Below the pieces are notes generated by a model. It was not told the origin of the DNA. It saw nothing but the letters and a program-made list of their open reading frames with translations, and did not search any database. Position numbers and translations under genes: made by a program. From assembly GCA_013297885.1 (NCBI GenBank), contig JAAFIR010000037.1, forward strand, positions 1 to 47,296: a stretch of 47,296 nucleotides of DNA, written 5' to 3'. The stretch is from Leptospirales bacterium (GTDB lineage: Bacteria; Spirochaetota; Leptospiria; Leptospirales; Leptospiraceae). This document shows, piece after piece, positions 8,537-18,400 of this stretch (the first letter of the stretch is position 1; each line of letters opens with the position of its first letter).

Positions 8537-9400
8537 ATGAAACTAATTCCATGTAATTCTTGTGGCTCTAATGATTTTAATTTTTTGTATTCCAAATCTT
8601 CCCATTTAAATGAATTTTTTGAAATTGTAAAATGTAAATCTTGCAATCTAGTTCAAGTAAATCCTCAGCCAAGCTTTGAAGAAGTTGCAAAATATTATAC
8701 AAATGATTATTTTACAAAAAGAACTGACAGGGGTTATGATAATTATTATTCTTCTGAAATACGAAAAGAAATTGAAAGAGTATTTCAATTAAATCTATCA
8801 GACTTAAATTTTTTTAAGTGGGAAAAAACTCTAAAAATCAAAAAAACTTTGGATATAGGTTCTGCTGCTGGGTATTTTGTAGCTTATATGAAATATAAAA
8901 ACTGGGATTCATATGGAATTGAAATTTCTGATGAGCCAGTAAAATTTTCTGTAGAAACTTTAAAACAAATAGTTTTCAAAGAAGATTTTTTAAAGTGGGA
9001 TATTGAACAAAAAAATAAATTTCAGCTCATTACACTTTGGGCATCAATTGAACATTTGCATCATCCAAAAGAAACACTCAGGAAAATTTATTCTCATTTA
9101 GAACCAAACGGAAGAGTTATAATCAGTACATGTAGATATGGATTTTTAGCTCGTTTAAGAGGAATTAAATGGAGATTTTTAAATGTTCCTGAACATCTTT
9201 ATTATTATTCTAAAAAAAATTTAGTCAGTTTATGCGAAGAACTTGGATATAAAGTGATTCAACAAATTTCTTATGGTTCAGGTTTAACTGCAAAAAAAAA
9301 TGCTAATTTTATATATAAACTAACTAAATTATTCTGTGATAGATTAGTAAAATTTACAAATCAAGGAGACATGATTGCTATAATGCTAGAAAAAATCTGA
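8537..9400 (+). CDS. SAM-dependent methyltransferase with N-terminal zinc ribbon
   Basis: The 287-residue protein starts with a four-cysteine zinc ribbon (CNSCGS at 6-11 and CKSC at about 33-36, then NLVQVNPQP). A class I methyltransferase follows: motif I is LDIGSAAGYFVAYMKYKNW, then YGIEISDEP (acidic end of strand 2) and LITLWASIEHLHHPKETL (motif IV region). This architecture is typical of Methyltransf_23 enzymes that modify sugars in surface polysaccharide or secondary pathways; the substrate is unknown. It ends in TGA, which shows that TGA is a normal stop in this genome. Confidence 0.85.
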   Translation: MKLIPCNSCGSNDFNFLYSKSSHLNEFFEIVKCKSCNLVQVNPQPSFEEVAKYYTNDYFTKRTDRGYDNYYSSEIRKEIERVFQLNLSDLNFFKWEKTLKIKKTLDIGSAAGYFVAYMKYKNWDSYGIEISDEPVKFSVETLKQIVFKEDFLKWDIEQKNKFQLITLWASIEHLHHPKETLRKIYSHLEPNGRVIISTCRYGFLARLRGIKWRFLNVPEHLYYYSKKNLVSLCEELGYKVIQQISYGSGLTAKKNANFIYKLTKLFCDRLVKFTNQGDMIAIMLEKI

Positions 9401-9467
9401 AGCTGAAAAAAGAAATCACTTGACTTAGAAAGTGAATTCTTTAAAGTAATTGCATTAGGATTTTAGA

Positions 9468-11069
9468 ATGGAATTAGAAGCAAGACTTGAGAAGCCAAGC
9501 ATTTTACCGAACCGTTTACAAAACAATAATTTATTATTAAAATTAAAAACTCCACCTGCTGTTCATTTACCCCAAAGACAACCACTAGTTATAGGTTTAG
9601 CTATTGATAAAAGTTGGTCAATGAAAGGTGAAAAAATGGAAGCAACAATTGAAGCTGCATGTTCCATGGTTAATTGGCTAACTAGAAATGATTTTATAGC
9701 CATCATAGCTTACTCAGCTGACATACAAATTGTTCAACCATTAATTCAATTAAAAGAAAAAACTGCAGTTATTGATAAAATTCGTTCTATTCAAGTAGGG
9801 ACTTCAACAAATTTAAGTGGTGGTTGGCTTCAAGCATTACGAGGAGTTGAAAGTGCAGGTGTTCCAAACGCCTACAAAAGAGTAATTCTTCTAACAGATG
9901 GTCAAGCTACTTTAGGAATAAAAGACCCTGTGCAATTTAACCAAATTGCTGCAGACCATTCGGGAAGAGGAGTTTCCACTACTGCAATTGGTTTTGGTGA
10001 AGACTTTAATGAAACTTCCCTCAAAGATATTGCAATGTATGGAAAAGGCAATTTCTACTATGTTTCATCACCTGAAGAAACTTCAGAAATTTTTTTCAGA
10101 GAGTTTGGAGATATTGGGGCTTTGTATTCTCAAGCAACAGATGTTACAATAAATTTTTCACCTGGTGTAAAAATGGCAGAAATATACAATGATTTTACAT
10201 TTATTTCCAATTCAGATAATTCTGTTACAATCCAAGCTGGAGACATTAGAGCAGATGATTCTAGAAATTTAGTTCTTTCACTAGATATAGACTCTAACCA
10301 ATTAACAAATGCTTCTGATATCGCATCAGTTTCAGTTAGTTATTATAATCTCTTTGAAAAAATGAGATTAGAAAAAGTTGAAAAAATGATTCCATTAATC
10401 AAAACAGATTTGGAACCACCTTTAGATAAAGAAGTTGTTATTGAAAGATTAATCGCTTCTTCAGCCAAAACAATTATGAAAGTTGCAAGATTAATTAAAG
10501 AAAATGATATTACTCTGGCACGTTCCATTTTACAAACTTCTATTGATAAAGTTGAAGAAAACTTAAAACTTTCCAACGAAATTTTAATACCCATTCTGCA
10601 AAGACTAAGAAATATTGAAGTTAAAATTAGAGATAATTCGCCTTCAGCAAATATGACTAAACAATTTTTATCTGAAAGTACTGATCTTTATTCAAAAACA
10701 GACATCATCGACACTTCTGGAATTGAAATGCACGATCGAATATATGAACATAAAGTTATTGGTGATATTGACCTCTATAAATGCCCTGATCTCAAAAATG
10801 CGGTTCAATCTCAAATTAAAGAAGGTTATAGATTTATAGTATTTGATTTATCAGACTGCAAGTTCATTGACTCTTCTGCCATTGGTGCATTTATTCAAAT
10901 CGTTGGTTGGCTGAGAAAACGTGGTGGTGAATTCATAGTAACAAATATTACTGATTCTGTAAAAAAAGTGTTTTTGGTTACAAGACTTGAAAACCATATT
11001 AGAGTAGCTGGTTCATCAGAAGAAGCAAAAGATATAATTGAATCAATCATCGCTTCTGCTAAAAGATAA
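9468..11069 (+). CDS. von Willebrand A domain protein fused to a C-terminal STAS domain
   Basis: Residues 40-220 form a VWA domain with an intact MIDAS: IDKSWSMKG carries DxSxS (D47, S49, S51), a threonine lies in GTSTNLSGGW, and LLTDGQATLG supplies the last aspartate. A beta region and a helical segment (about 310-400) follow. The last 110 residues are a STAS domain with KFIDSSAIGAFIQIVGW and an RVAGSSEEAKDIIES tail. No signal peptide is present, so it should be cytoplasmic. The fusion suggests that metal-dependent protein binding is linked to serine-phosphorylation switching, perhaps with the STAS/ATPase pair 2.3 kb upstream. The 3' end overlaps the read-through frame of dprA by 27 bases. 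Confidence 0.85.
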   Translation: MELEARLEKPSILPNRLQNNNLLLKLKTPPAVHLPQRQPLVIGLAIDKSWSMKGEKMEATIEAACSMVNWLTRNDFIAIIAYSADIQIVQPLIQLKEKTAVIDKIRSIQVGTSTNLSGGWLQALRGVESAGVPNAYKRVILLTDGQATLGIKDPVQFNQIAADHSGRGVSTTAIGFGEDFNETSLKDIAMYGKGNFYYVSSPEETSEIFFREFGDIGALYSQATDVTINFSPGVKMAEIYNDFTFISNSDNSVTIQAGDIRADDSRNLVLSLDIDSNQLTNASDIASVSVSYYNLFEKMRLEKVEKMIPLIKTDLEPPLDKEVVIERLIASSAKTIMKVARLIKENDITLARSILQTSIDKVEENLKLSNEILIPILQRLRNIEVKIRDNSPSANMTKQFLSESTDLYSKTDIIDTSGIEMHDRIYEHKVIGDIDLYKCPDLKNAVQSQIKEGYRFIVFDLSDCKFIDSSAIGAFIQIVGWLRKRGGEFIVTNITDSVKKVFLVTRLENHIRVAGSSEEAKDIIESIIASAKR

Positions 11070-12035
11070 ATTTTTTTTATAATATCCACCCCCAAGGTTA
11101 GAAATTTCTCCATATGTTTCTAGCTCATTTAATTTTGCAAAAAGCCTTGGTGTTTCTTCAAAACCTTCTTTGGTAGACTAAAAATCTGAAATATGAAAAA
11201 AATTATTTTTATCTATCAAATCATTTATAGAAATTTTTACAGCACCATCTTCAATTAATTTTTTTCCACCTTCATTATATAATGAAGCTTTGTCATCAAA
11301 AATAATTAATTCTTTATTTTGATCTATTGTATGATGAGCAGTTGAAATAGCTCCTGATTTATTTGGAGCTTCCATTAAAAAAATAGAATTTGCAATTCCA
11401 CTGATGATTCTATTTCTTTTTGGAAAAGACCAAACTCCAATTTTTTCCCCTACTCTCATTTCAGATAAAAATAATGATTTTTTATAATTTAACATTTTAT
11501 TATATAGATCTGAATTTGTTTTCGGATATTTTTTTTCAAGACCTGTTCCAAGCACACCAATAACAGGAAGAGCAAACCCAATTGCAGAAAACATTGCTTC
11601 TCTATCAATTCCATTTGCTAGTCCAGAAATAATTCCATGAGATTTGGTGAGAGAAATTTTTTCGACAAGTAAGTTAGTTGCAAGAACAGAAATGCGAGAT
11701 GGTTTACGGGTTCCCACGATACCAATAAATTCCTGTTTTAATAAATTTATATCTCCAATATAAAAAAGAACAATTGGAGGTTTGTAAATTTGTTTTAATG
11801 AATCTGGATAGAAGGAATCATAATAGTCTATGGATTTGATTCCAAGTTTATTTTGATTTGCAAAAGAAATTTCTGCTTCTTTTCTAACTTTGTCCAGTTC
11901 CTTTGTTGAAAACAAGTTCACCAAATAATCAAACATGGAAGCAAGTGAAGTAAATCTTTCTTGTAAATTGTATTTATTTACAGGATTTAGAAATAAAGGA
12001 AAACTAAATAGTATTTTGATATAATCTGCCATCAT
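11043..12035 (-). pseudogene. dprA: DNA-processing protein DprA split by an in-frame TAG
   Basis: DprA loads RecA onto incoming single-stranded DNA during transformation. The Rossmann-like core is intact: GIVGTRKPS, SGLANGIDREAM, VLGTGLEKKYPKTN, FPKRNRIISGIANSIFLMEA and KSGAISTAHH. Translation stops at TAG (11180-11178) after HISDF. The same frame continues with STKEGFEETPRLFAKLNELE and GEISNLGGGYYKK, which matches the DprA winged-helix tail and its glycine-rich wing, up to TGA at 11043. The stop may be a nonsense mutation, or the core (285 residues) may still work alone, since many DprA proteins lack this domain. It follows the TPR lipoprotein by 18 bases. Confidence 0.85.
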
Positions 12036-12053
12036 AATAGATAGCAGAATTAG

Positions 12054-12920
12054 TTACTTTTTCTCTGAAATTTTTTTTAAGTTTTTTATTACATTTTGGT
12101 AAGAATTATTTTTTTGTAAACTTTCTTTAATAATTCCAGAATTTTTCATTTCTTCAAGTTTTGATTTAATAGTTAAATATTCTGATTCTGCTAGTTCTGG
12201 TTTACCAAGCCTAAATAAAAAATTCGCTCGAGCAAATTTTGCAGGGATATTATTTGGCTCTTTTGCAATTACAGAACTAATTAATTTTATGGCTTTGTCT
12301 GTTTCATTATAACCATTTGGATCTACCCCATCCACCAAACCATCAGTGATAGAAGAATCAAAATATATCAAAGCCAACTCAAATGGATACCTTTGGTCTT
12401 TAGGGTCTCTGGTAATTAGTCCTTTAAAAATATTTACTGCGGTAGTTCGTCTTTCTTTATCCCAGCCTCGATCACGTGAAGCATTAGCAAAAGCAAGACC
12501 AGCTTCAAATAAAATATCATCATTTAACTCTTTGTAAAGCATCACTTTTTCAAAAAAAGGAATTGCACCTTCAAAAAAATGAACTTCATGGGAAATAGTT
12601 TCAGTTTTTCCGGGTAAATTTTCTTCAATTGCTTTTGCATAATACCTTGTGCTTAATTCATAATTTCCAACTTTCATATAAGAGAGTGCAATTTTATGAG
12701 AAAGTGCTCCAGCTTCTTTGGTTTTTTTTACAAGCTTACGAATTTTTTCTTCTAGCTCTTTCATTTCTGCTTCAGTGAGGTCTAGTTTTTCTTTCCATCT
12801 TTCAATCTCAGCTTCTTTTGGAGTTTTTGGGGTAACTTTTTTTTTAAAATTTTCCTGCCCTATTTCTTTTAATTTTTCACAACTAAATAAAAACACCAAT
12901 ACAAGTAAAACAATCTTCAT
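12054..12920 (-). CDS. TPR-repeat lipoprotein
   Basis: The signal peptide MKIVLLVLVFLFSC has a lipobox at Cys14. A charged coiled segment follows (ERWKEKLDLTEAEMKELEEK), then helical pairs with TPR signatures: GALSHKIALSYMKVGNYELS, YFYAKAIE-like spacing, ILFEAGLAFANASRDRGWD, RYPFELALIYFDSS and IPAKFARANFLFRLGKPELA. It is probably periplasmic and scaffolds protein contacts. It heads a two-gene unit with dprA, an arrangement without an obvious functional link. Confidence 0.85.
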   Translation of the reverse strand: MKIVLLVLVFLFSCEKLKEIGQENFKKKVTPKTPKEAEIERWKEKLDLTEAEMKELEEKIRKLVKKTKEAGALSHKIALSYMKVGNYELSTRYYAKAIEENLPGKTETISHEVHFFEGAIPFFEKVMLYKELNDDILFEAGLAFANASRDRGWDKERRTTAVNIFKGLITRDPKDQRYPFELALIYFDSSITDGLVDGVDPNGYNETDKAIKLISSVIAKEPNNIPAKFARANFLFRLGKPELAESEYLTIKSKLEEMKNSGIIKESLQKNNSYQNVIKNLKKISEKK

Positions 12921-13015
12921 AATTCAAAATTAATTTAATTTTGGAAACTGTCATTAGAAAAATTTCTCTTTGCAAAATTTTAATAATTAGTCTTTAGTGA
13001 TTAGAATTTAGAATG

Positions 13016-13115
13016 GCAAATTTTTTTGTGTCATTCGACACAAAAAAACCGTGCTCTCAACTCTGGTCAATTTTTTTCTAAGAAAAAAAATTGACCCCGC
13101 TTCAATCACTTTTGC
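13016..13115 (-). repeat. Three-way-junction intergenic element, copy B
   Basis: Read on the minus strand, GCAAA (13115-13111) closes with TTTGC (13020-13016). Between them are the joint AGTGATTGAAGCGG, a hairpin built on GGTCAATTTTTTT pairing with AAAAAAATTGACC, the joint GTTGAGAGCACGG, and a perfect 12-bp hairpin TTTTTTTGTGTC/GACACAAAAAAA with loop GAAT. The joints nearly equal those of copy A although the stems differ. It lies between divergent genes, so it is not simply a terminator. Confidence 0.7.
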
Positions 13116-13189
13116 TAGCAATGAAAAAATTTTCTAGACTTGATTTAATTAAAAAATTATTGTTAAAAGTAAAAACCAACTGAGACAAA

Positions 13190-13957
13190 ATGAAAATTAT
13201 AATAATTTTTTTGCTGATTTCTTGTACTGCTTCTCAAGAAAAACCCAAAGAACCAAGTTTTGATTATACTCCACTTGGAACTATAAATTCCAAAACTAAA
13301 CTAAAAAAAGAAATATTCATTTTACCAATTAAAGAAACTGATAAAAATAAAAATCATGATGGATGTAGTTTTTTAAAAACTTTAATTTTACATTATTGTG
13401 AAAACGACAGAAATCAATTACTTTCTGAGGATGGTTTCATGAACTTAAATGAATTTTTAAAAATGGAATTAGACTATAAAGAAATTTTTTCTAAAACAGA
13501 ACTTATTAAAGATTTTAAAATAGAAAAAAATAAAACATATATCCAGATTGAATTTTTAGAATCAAAAATTAAACAAAAACAAATTGAATTGTATTTAGTG
13601 AGTTTTGCAATTTTAACCGGCTCTACAGGTGGCCAAGGTAGCTGGAGTGCTTGGTGGATTAGGGTATATTCAACTCTCTGGCTACCATATTTTTTAGGTT
13701 TTCCATTTAAAGTTATTGATGCAGAGATAAATATACGATTTAAATTAATCGAATCAAATTTAATTATTCTAGAAAAAACTTATAAAAGAAATTTTAATGA
13801 AAAAGAAGGGATTTATTATAACAACGAAGAAAAAGTTAGATTAAAATTTTATGATAAAAAAAATTTAAAAAAATTAGTCCTACCAATATTCCAAGAAATT
13901 CTTCACGATTTTACTAACCTCACAATTCAAAAATTAGAAGGAAAAAATTATGAATAA
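13190..13957 (+). CDS. Putative lipoprotein, unknown function
   Basis: MKIIIIFLLISC gives a minimal signal peptide with lipobox at Cys12, then a polar linker. The 255-residue protein has a hydrophobic centre (GGQGSWSAWWIRVYSTLWLP at about 148-167) that could dip into or cross a membrane, and a basic C-terminal region. Two cysteine-containing stretches (DGCSFLKTLILHYC) lie near residues 58-70. I recognise no family. Its length and composition fit a real gene. Confidence 0.65.
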   Translation: MKIIIIFLLISCTASQEKPKEPSFDYTPLGTINSKTKLKKEIFILPIKETDKNKNHDGCSFLKTLILHYCENDRNQLLSEDGFMNLNEFLKMELDYKEIFSKTELIKDFKIEKNKTYIQIEFLESKIKQKQIELYLVSFAILTGSTGGQGSWSAWWIRVYSTLWLPYFLGFPFKVIDAEINIRFKLIESNLIILEKTYKRNFNEKEGIYYNNEEKVRLKFYDKKNLKKLVLPIFQEILHDFTNLTIQKLEGKNYE

Positions 13958-14047
13958 AGTTGAAGAATTAAAATTTTTGCACACTTTTTTTCAACTAAAA
14001 AGGTTTTTTTTGCTGATTTTTTTTTGTGAAATCTAGTTAATAGTATT

Positions 14048-15427
14048 ATGAAATACTTGATATTAAGTTTTTTTATTTTTTATTGTAATAAAAATTCAAT
14101 CAACCCAAAAATAAAAACTTTTTTTTCACTCACCAATTCTTCAAATTTTGTAATTTCCAATCCAAATCCCACACCTCAAACTTCAAATCCAATACAAATT
14201 ACTCCAACTACTCAAAATAACACAACTTATATTCTAAATATCAATACTACTGAAATTATAACTACAATTAATATTTCGCTTAATTCAACTGAAACTTTAA
14301 GTATAACATCTACTGGTTTAAAAAGTTTTCAAAAAAAATTTAACCAAGCTGAAAATTTTGTAGTTAGTATCCCAAACCAAGTAGTAGGCCAATTTTGTAG
14401 TTTAAGTGAAAGTTCAGGAATCATTAACTCTAACAAAACAATTGATCTTTCTTGTAAAGAAGGAAACTCAAATGGAAATTTAAGTGCAGGAACAATTATC
14501 AATCCTTTAAGTTTAAATGGAAATGTAACAACTTTAAATATAACAGGTAGTTCTCCTAAAGTAAATGGAATGACCACTGACGGAAGATTTTTATATCCCA
14601 CTTATTCTAGTCCAAATAATATCATTCTTAAAATTGATTTAAGTACAAATATAGCTACCACAATTGCTGGTCAAAATGGAGTTACTGGTTCTGCAGATGG
14701 AATTGGAACTCTTGCAAGTTTTAACGATCCTGCTGCATCTTTGTATTATAATAATTTTTTATTTATTACAGAACTAGGTGGTGGAAGAATAAGAAAAATT
14801 GATTTAAGTAATAACCAAGTTAGCACAATTCTAACAGGTCTTTCAAATCCCTATGGAATTACAACTGAAGGAATATATGTTTATTTTTTTACTTATACGA
14901 GAATTGGAAGAATAAAAATCTCAGACAATTCCTTAACTTATTTAGCAGGAACTACTTCAACTGGTTATGCCGATGGTATTGGAACTATTGCTAGATTTAA
15001 TAATGATTATGGAACTATTTATCATCAAAACGGAATTATCTATATTTTAGATAGATTAAATTGTTCCCTTAGAACTTTGGATTTGTCAAACAATCAAGTA
15101 TCAACTATTGCTGGTTCTCCACCACCAACTCCAAACTGCACAACAACTGATGGAATTGGATTATCTTCAAGATTGGAACAAGCTGAAGGTATTGGCTCAG
15201 ATGGAACTTTTTTATATATCGCTCAAAGTGGAACATCTCATATTATTAGAAGATTTCATATTAGCACAAATACCTTAAGTTATTTTTCAGGTTTAAATGG
15301 TGTATCTGGAAACATTGATGGAAGTTTGATCAATGCTAGATTTAATCAACCATCTCAGATTTCTTCAGATGGTAGAAAGTTGTATGTTGCTGATTATAAT
15401 AATAATTTAATTAGAATTATAGATTAG
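14048..15427 (+). CDS. Lipoprotein with NHL-type beta-propeller
   Basis: The signal peptide MKYLILSFFIFYC ends at Cys13. Residues 30-140 are Ser/Thr/Asn/Pro-rich with a small beta domain (ETLSITSTGLKSFQKKFN). From about 165 to 459 there are NHL-like repeats, each with a strand, then DGIGT or a similar acidic turn, then ARFN: TVAGQ-type AGQNGVTGSADGIGTLASFN, LAGTTSTGYADGIGTIARFN, and LSGLNG-type FSGLNGVSGNIDGSLINARF. Such propellers bind proteins or ligands at the cell surface or in the periplasm. The ligand is unknown. No ribosome-binding site is obvious before ATG. The end overlaps the converging 1001-residue gene by four bases. Confidence 0.85.
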   Translation: MKYLILSFFIFYCNKNSINPKIKTFFSLTNSSNFVISNPNPTPQTSNPIQITPTTQNNTTYILNINTTEIITTINISLNSTETLSITSTGLKSFQKKFNQAENFVVSIPNQVVGQFCSLSESSGIINSNKTIDLSCKEGNSNGNLSAGTIINPLSLNGNVTTLNITGSSPKVNGMTTDGRFLYPTYSSPNNIILKIDLSTNIATTIAGQNGVTGSADGIGTLASFNDPAASLYYNNFLFITELGGGRIRKIDLSNNQVSTILTGLSNPYGITTEGIYVYFFTYTRIGRIKISDNSLTYLAGTTSTGYADGIGTIARFNNDYGTIYHQNGIIYILDRLNCSLRTLDLSNNQVSTIAGSPPPTPNCTTTDGIGLSSRLEQAEGIGSDGTFLYIAQSGTSHIIRRFHISTNTLSYFSGLNGVSGNIDGSLINARFNQPSQISSDGRKLYVADYNNNLIRIID

Positions 15428-18400
15428 CCACCTTTACTCATTGTAAATTTTTCTAAAAATTCTGTGATGTCAATGATGTTTCTGGTAATCATTTTTTTAA
15501 GTTCAGGTGGAATGTTTTGGGACTTAATTACGCGATAATAATTCAAAGCATTTTTTAACATTTTTCTTCGGGCAAATTCTTGTGCTTTCATAAGCATAGG
15601 TTTGTATTTATAATAGGAGTATTCCATAATATTATAATTTTTTGAAAGTTTATAAGAATGTGGAATTTTACTAAAATCATAAGTTAAAGTTAAAAAAGGT
15701 GCATCATCAATTTCAGGGGGTTTGAGCTCCAATACACCATGAATAATTTTTTCTTGTTCTTTAGGTTCTTCTGTTATTTCTGGAAGTCCAGACACTTGAG
15801 GAAGTTCCTCTTCAGACTGTGGCAAGTCTTCTGGAAATTCAGTGTCCCCAATGTTTATTTCTGGTGCTTCTTTTTCTTCAAATGGATCAACTAAATGTCC
15901 AGACTTTGAACGAACATAATCTTTTGGATCAGGTAAATCAAGTTTTAATAACTCAATTTCTCTGATTTCAAATCCACTATCAGATGAAGTTAAACTTTCT
16001 TTTTTGTCTGAAATAGATTTTGAAGATTCTTCATTTGCTTCATTGTCTTTACCTGATTTTGAAGATTCTTCATTAGCTTTATTTTCTTTACCTGATTTTG
16101 AGGATTCTTCATTAGCTTTATTGTCAGATTTAGATGGTTCATTTTTTGGATTTTGATTTTCGGCTGTTTTTTCACCTATAATATTTATTGAATTAGCTTC
16201 AGGTAAATCTATTTTAACTAAATCTGTTTCTTCTTTAATAACAAATTCGGTATTTGCAGAAGTTGTTTCAGTTCTATCTGAAAATTCTTTTGGAGCTGGT
16301 TTAGAATAATCTTCTTGTTTTTGGTTAACTTCTTTTTTTTCATCAGCAATTGGTAAATCTAATGTTTCTAATTTAGAAGTTGGAACTTCTCTTGGCTTGT
16401 ATTTTGGAGAGTCAGTTGGTAAAAATTCAATTTCTTTAAATTGTCCTGGAAATGCAGGTGTATCTAGAATTGATTCAGGGACAGGGCTTGATGCAAATTG
16501 ATTTAAATAATTTTCTTCCCACTGTTTTAAAAATTCTGCTCGTTTTTTTAATTTATCAGGAATACTAATTCTTCTTTCAATTCCAGTTCTTCTATCATTA
16601 TTTAAATTTTCACTTTTTTTAATTCTTCTTTCATTTCCAGATCTTCTATCTTTAAAAGGTAAAGATTTAAAATTTTGAAACTCCTCTGAATAATAAAGAT
16701 TAGATAATTTATCATTTATATCAATTTCTCTTGGAAAACGTTTGGGAGGAGAAAAAATTTCTTCTTCCATTTTATTTTTTTGTAATTCTTCATTAGTTAA
16801 TAATTTTGTTTCTTTTGCTTCTATTTTATTCTCTACTACTTCTAAAGCATTTTCTTTTTCATTATTTTGTATTAAAAATATAGGTTTGGTATTTTCATCA
16901 GAAACAATTTGTTTATCAAATTTTTTTATAAATTGAAGTTCTTTTAATTCTGGAACTTTATTTTGTTTGCTTTCCGAATTTTCTTCTAAAACAATTTGTT
17001 TATCAATTTTTTGAACAAATTGAAGTTCATTTTGAAGTTCTTTTAATTCTGGAACTTTATTTTGATTACTTTCAGAATTTTTTTCTGAAACAGGATTTTC
17101 AAAATTATTTGCAATGAATTCAACTTCATTATCTGAAACCTGACTTTCATTTAAAAGTTTTTTTTCTGATACTGATCTTGGAACCTTTTGAGATTTAATC
17201 TCTGATTGAGTTTGGAAGTGTTCTTCCTCTGGTTTATTTTTATTTTTTATAAATGAACCAAACTCTTGTAAAATTTCTTGCTCTAAATCAGAATTAGAAA
17301 CTATAGACTCAACTAAAGATTTTCCTTTTCCTTTTTTTCTTTTACCTGGATTAATATCCAAAAATTCTTCTTCAAAAGTTGAACTGGGTTTTTTAGTGGG
17401 ATTTAAAATTTGATCAAAATAATCATCGGTTTCTGAATCATTTAGGAAACCTTCAAAATCTTTAAAATCTTTTTTTGATTTAACTCTTTTCTTCCTAATA
17501 GATTCTTCTTCTAATAATTTAATTTTATTTAAATTGGATTTTTCACTAAAATAAATTTCTGATTCTTCAACTTCTTGTTTTGGTTTTAAATCTTCTATCT
17601 TGAAATCATCAGTTTTTTTCTTTAAACTAAAACTATCATCTAGAAGAGAATCTAATTTTTCATCAAGGTCTTTAGGATCAACTTCAGCTTTTTCTTCTGG
17701 AGCTTTTTTTTGTGTCTCCAATTCATCTTCAAAAATTTCTTCAATAGATTCAAAATTCTTTTTTTGGTCTTGAAGATTATTTTGTTTAGTTTGATTAATT
17801 TTTTCTTCAACATTTAATTTTTGATTTTGCAAATTTACTTTATCAGCTTCAATGCTAAATTCTATAGGGTTAAATTCAGTTTTATCTTTTGATAGTGGAG
17901 AAAAATTTTCAGGTTTTAGTTTCTCTTCTAACTTGGTTTGTGGAGAAAAATTTTCAGGTTTTAGTTTCTCCTCTATTTGGGTTTGGGGAGGAAAATTTTC
18001 TGGTTTTAGTTTTTCTATCGAATGAGGAAAATTCTTAGGAGTTTCCTTTTCTGGAACTGTTTCAATTTGTTTTAGAATATTTAATTTTTCTGTTAAAGAA
18101 CCACCTAGGCTTTCTGAAAGTTCTTTTAAAGGCAAATCAAGACTTTTTTGTTTTAAATTCTTAGGAATAGATTTTTCAAGTTCAGGATTTTCTCTACGAA
18201 TGATATCACGAATATCTGAAATATTCCTTGAAATCCTTTCCTGAATTTCAATATTATTAATTTTAGTTAAAATTCTTGAATAGATTTCCATTGCACTTTT
18301 AAATTGTGCTTTATTGATAAGTGATTCTGCATTTTTTAAAGGGTTTTTATATAATAGGTTTAATTTTTTGTCTGAACCTAATATTTCTTTAACAGAAAAA

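Noticed and set aside
12718-12933. 71-codon plus-strand frame over the TPR lipoprotein
   Set aside because: It is the antisense shadow of a coding region with strong lipoprotein and TPR evidence.
16742-16936. 64-codon plus-strand frame within the 1001-residue gene
   Set aside because: Its Ser/Phe/Ile-rich content is what the antisense of a Glu/Lys/Asn-rich chain gives; no start signal.
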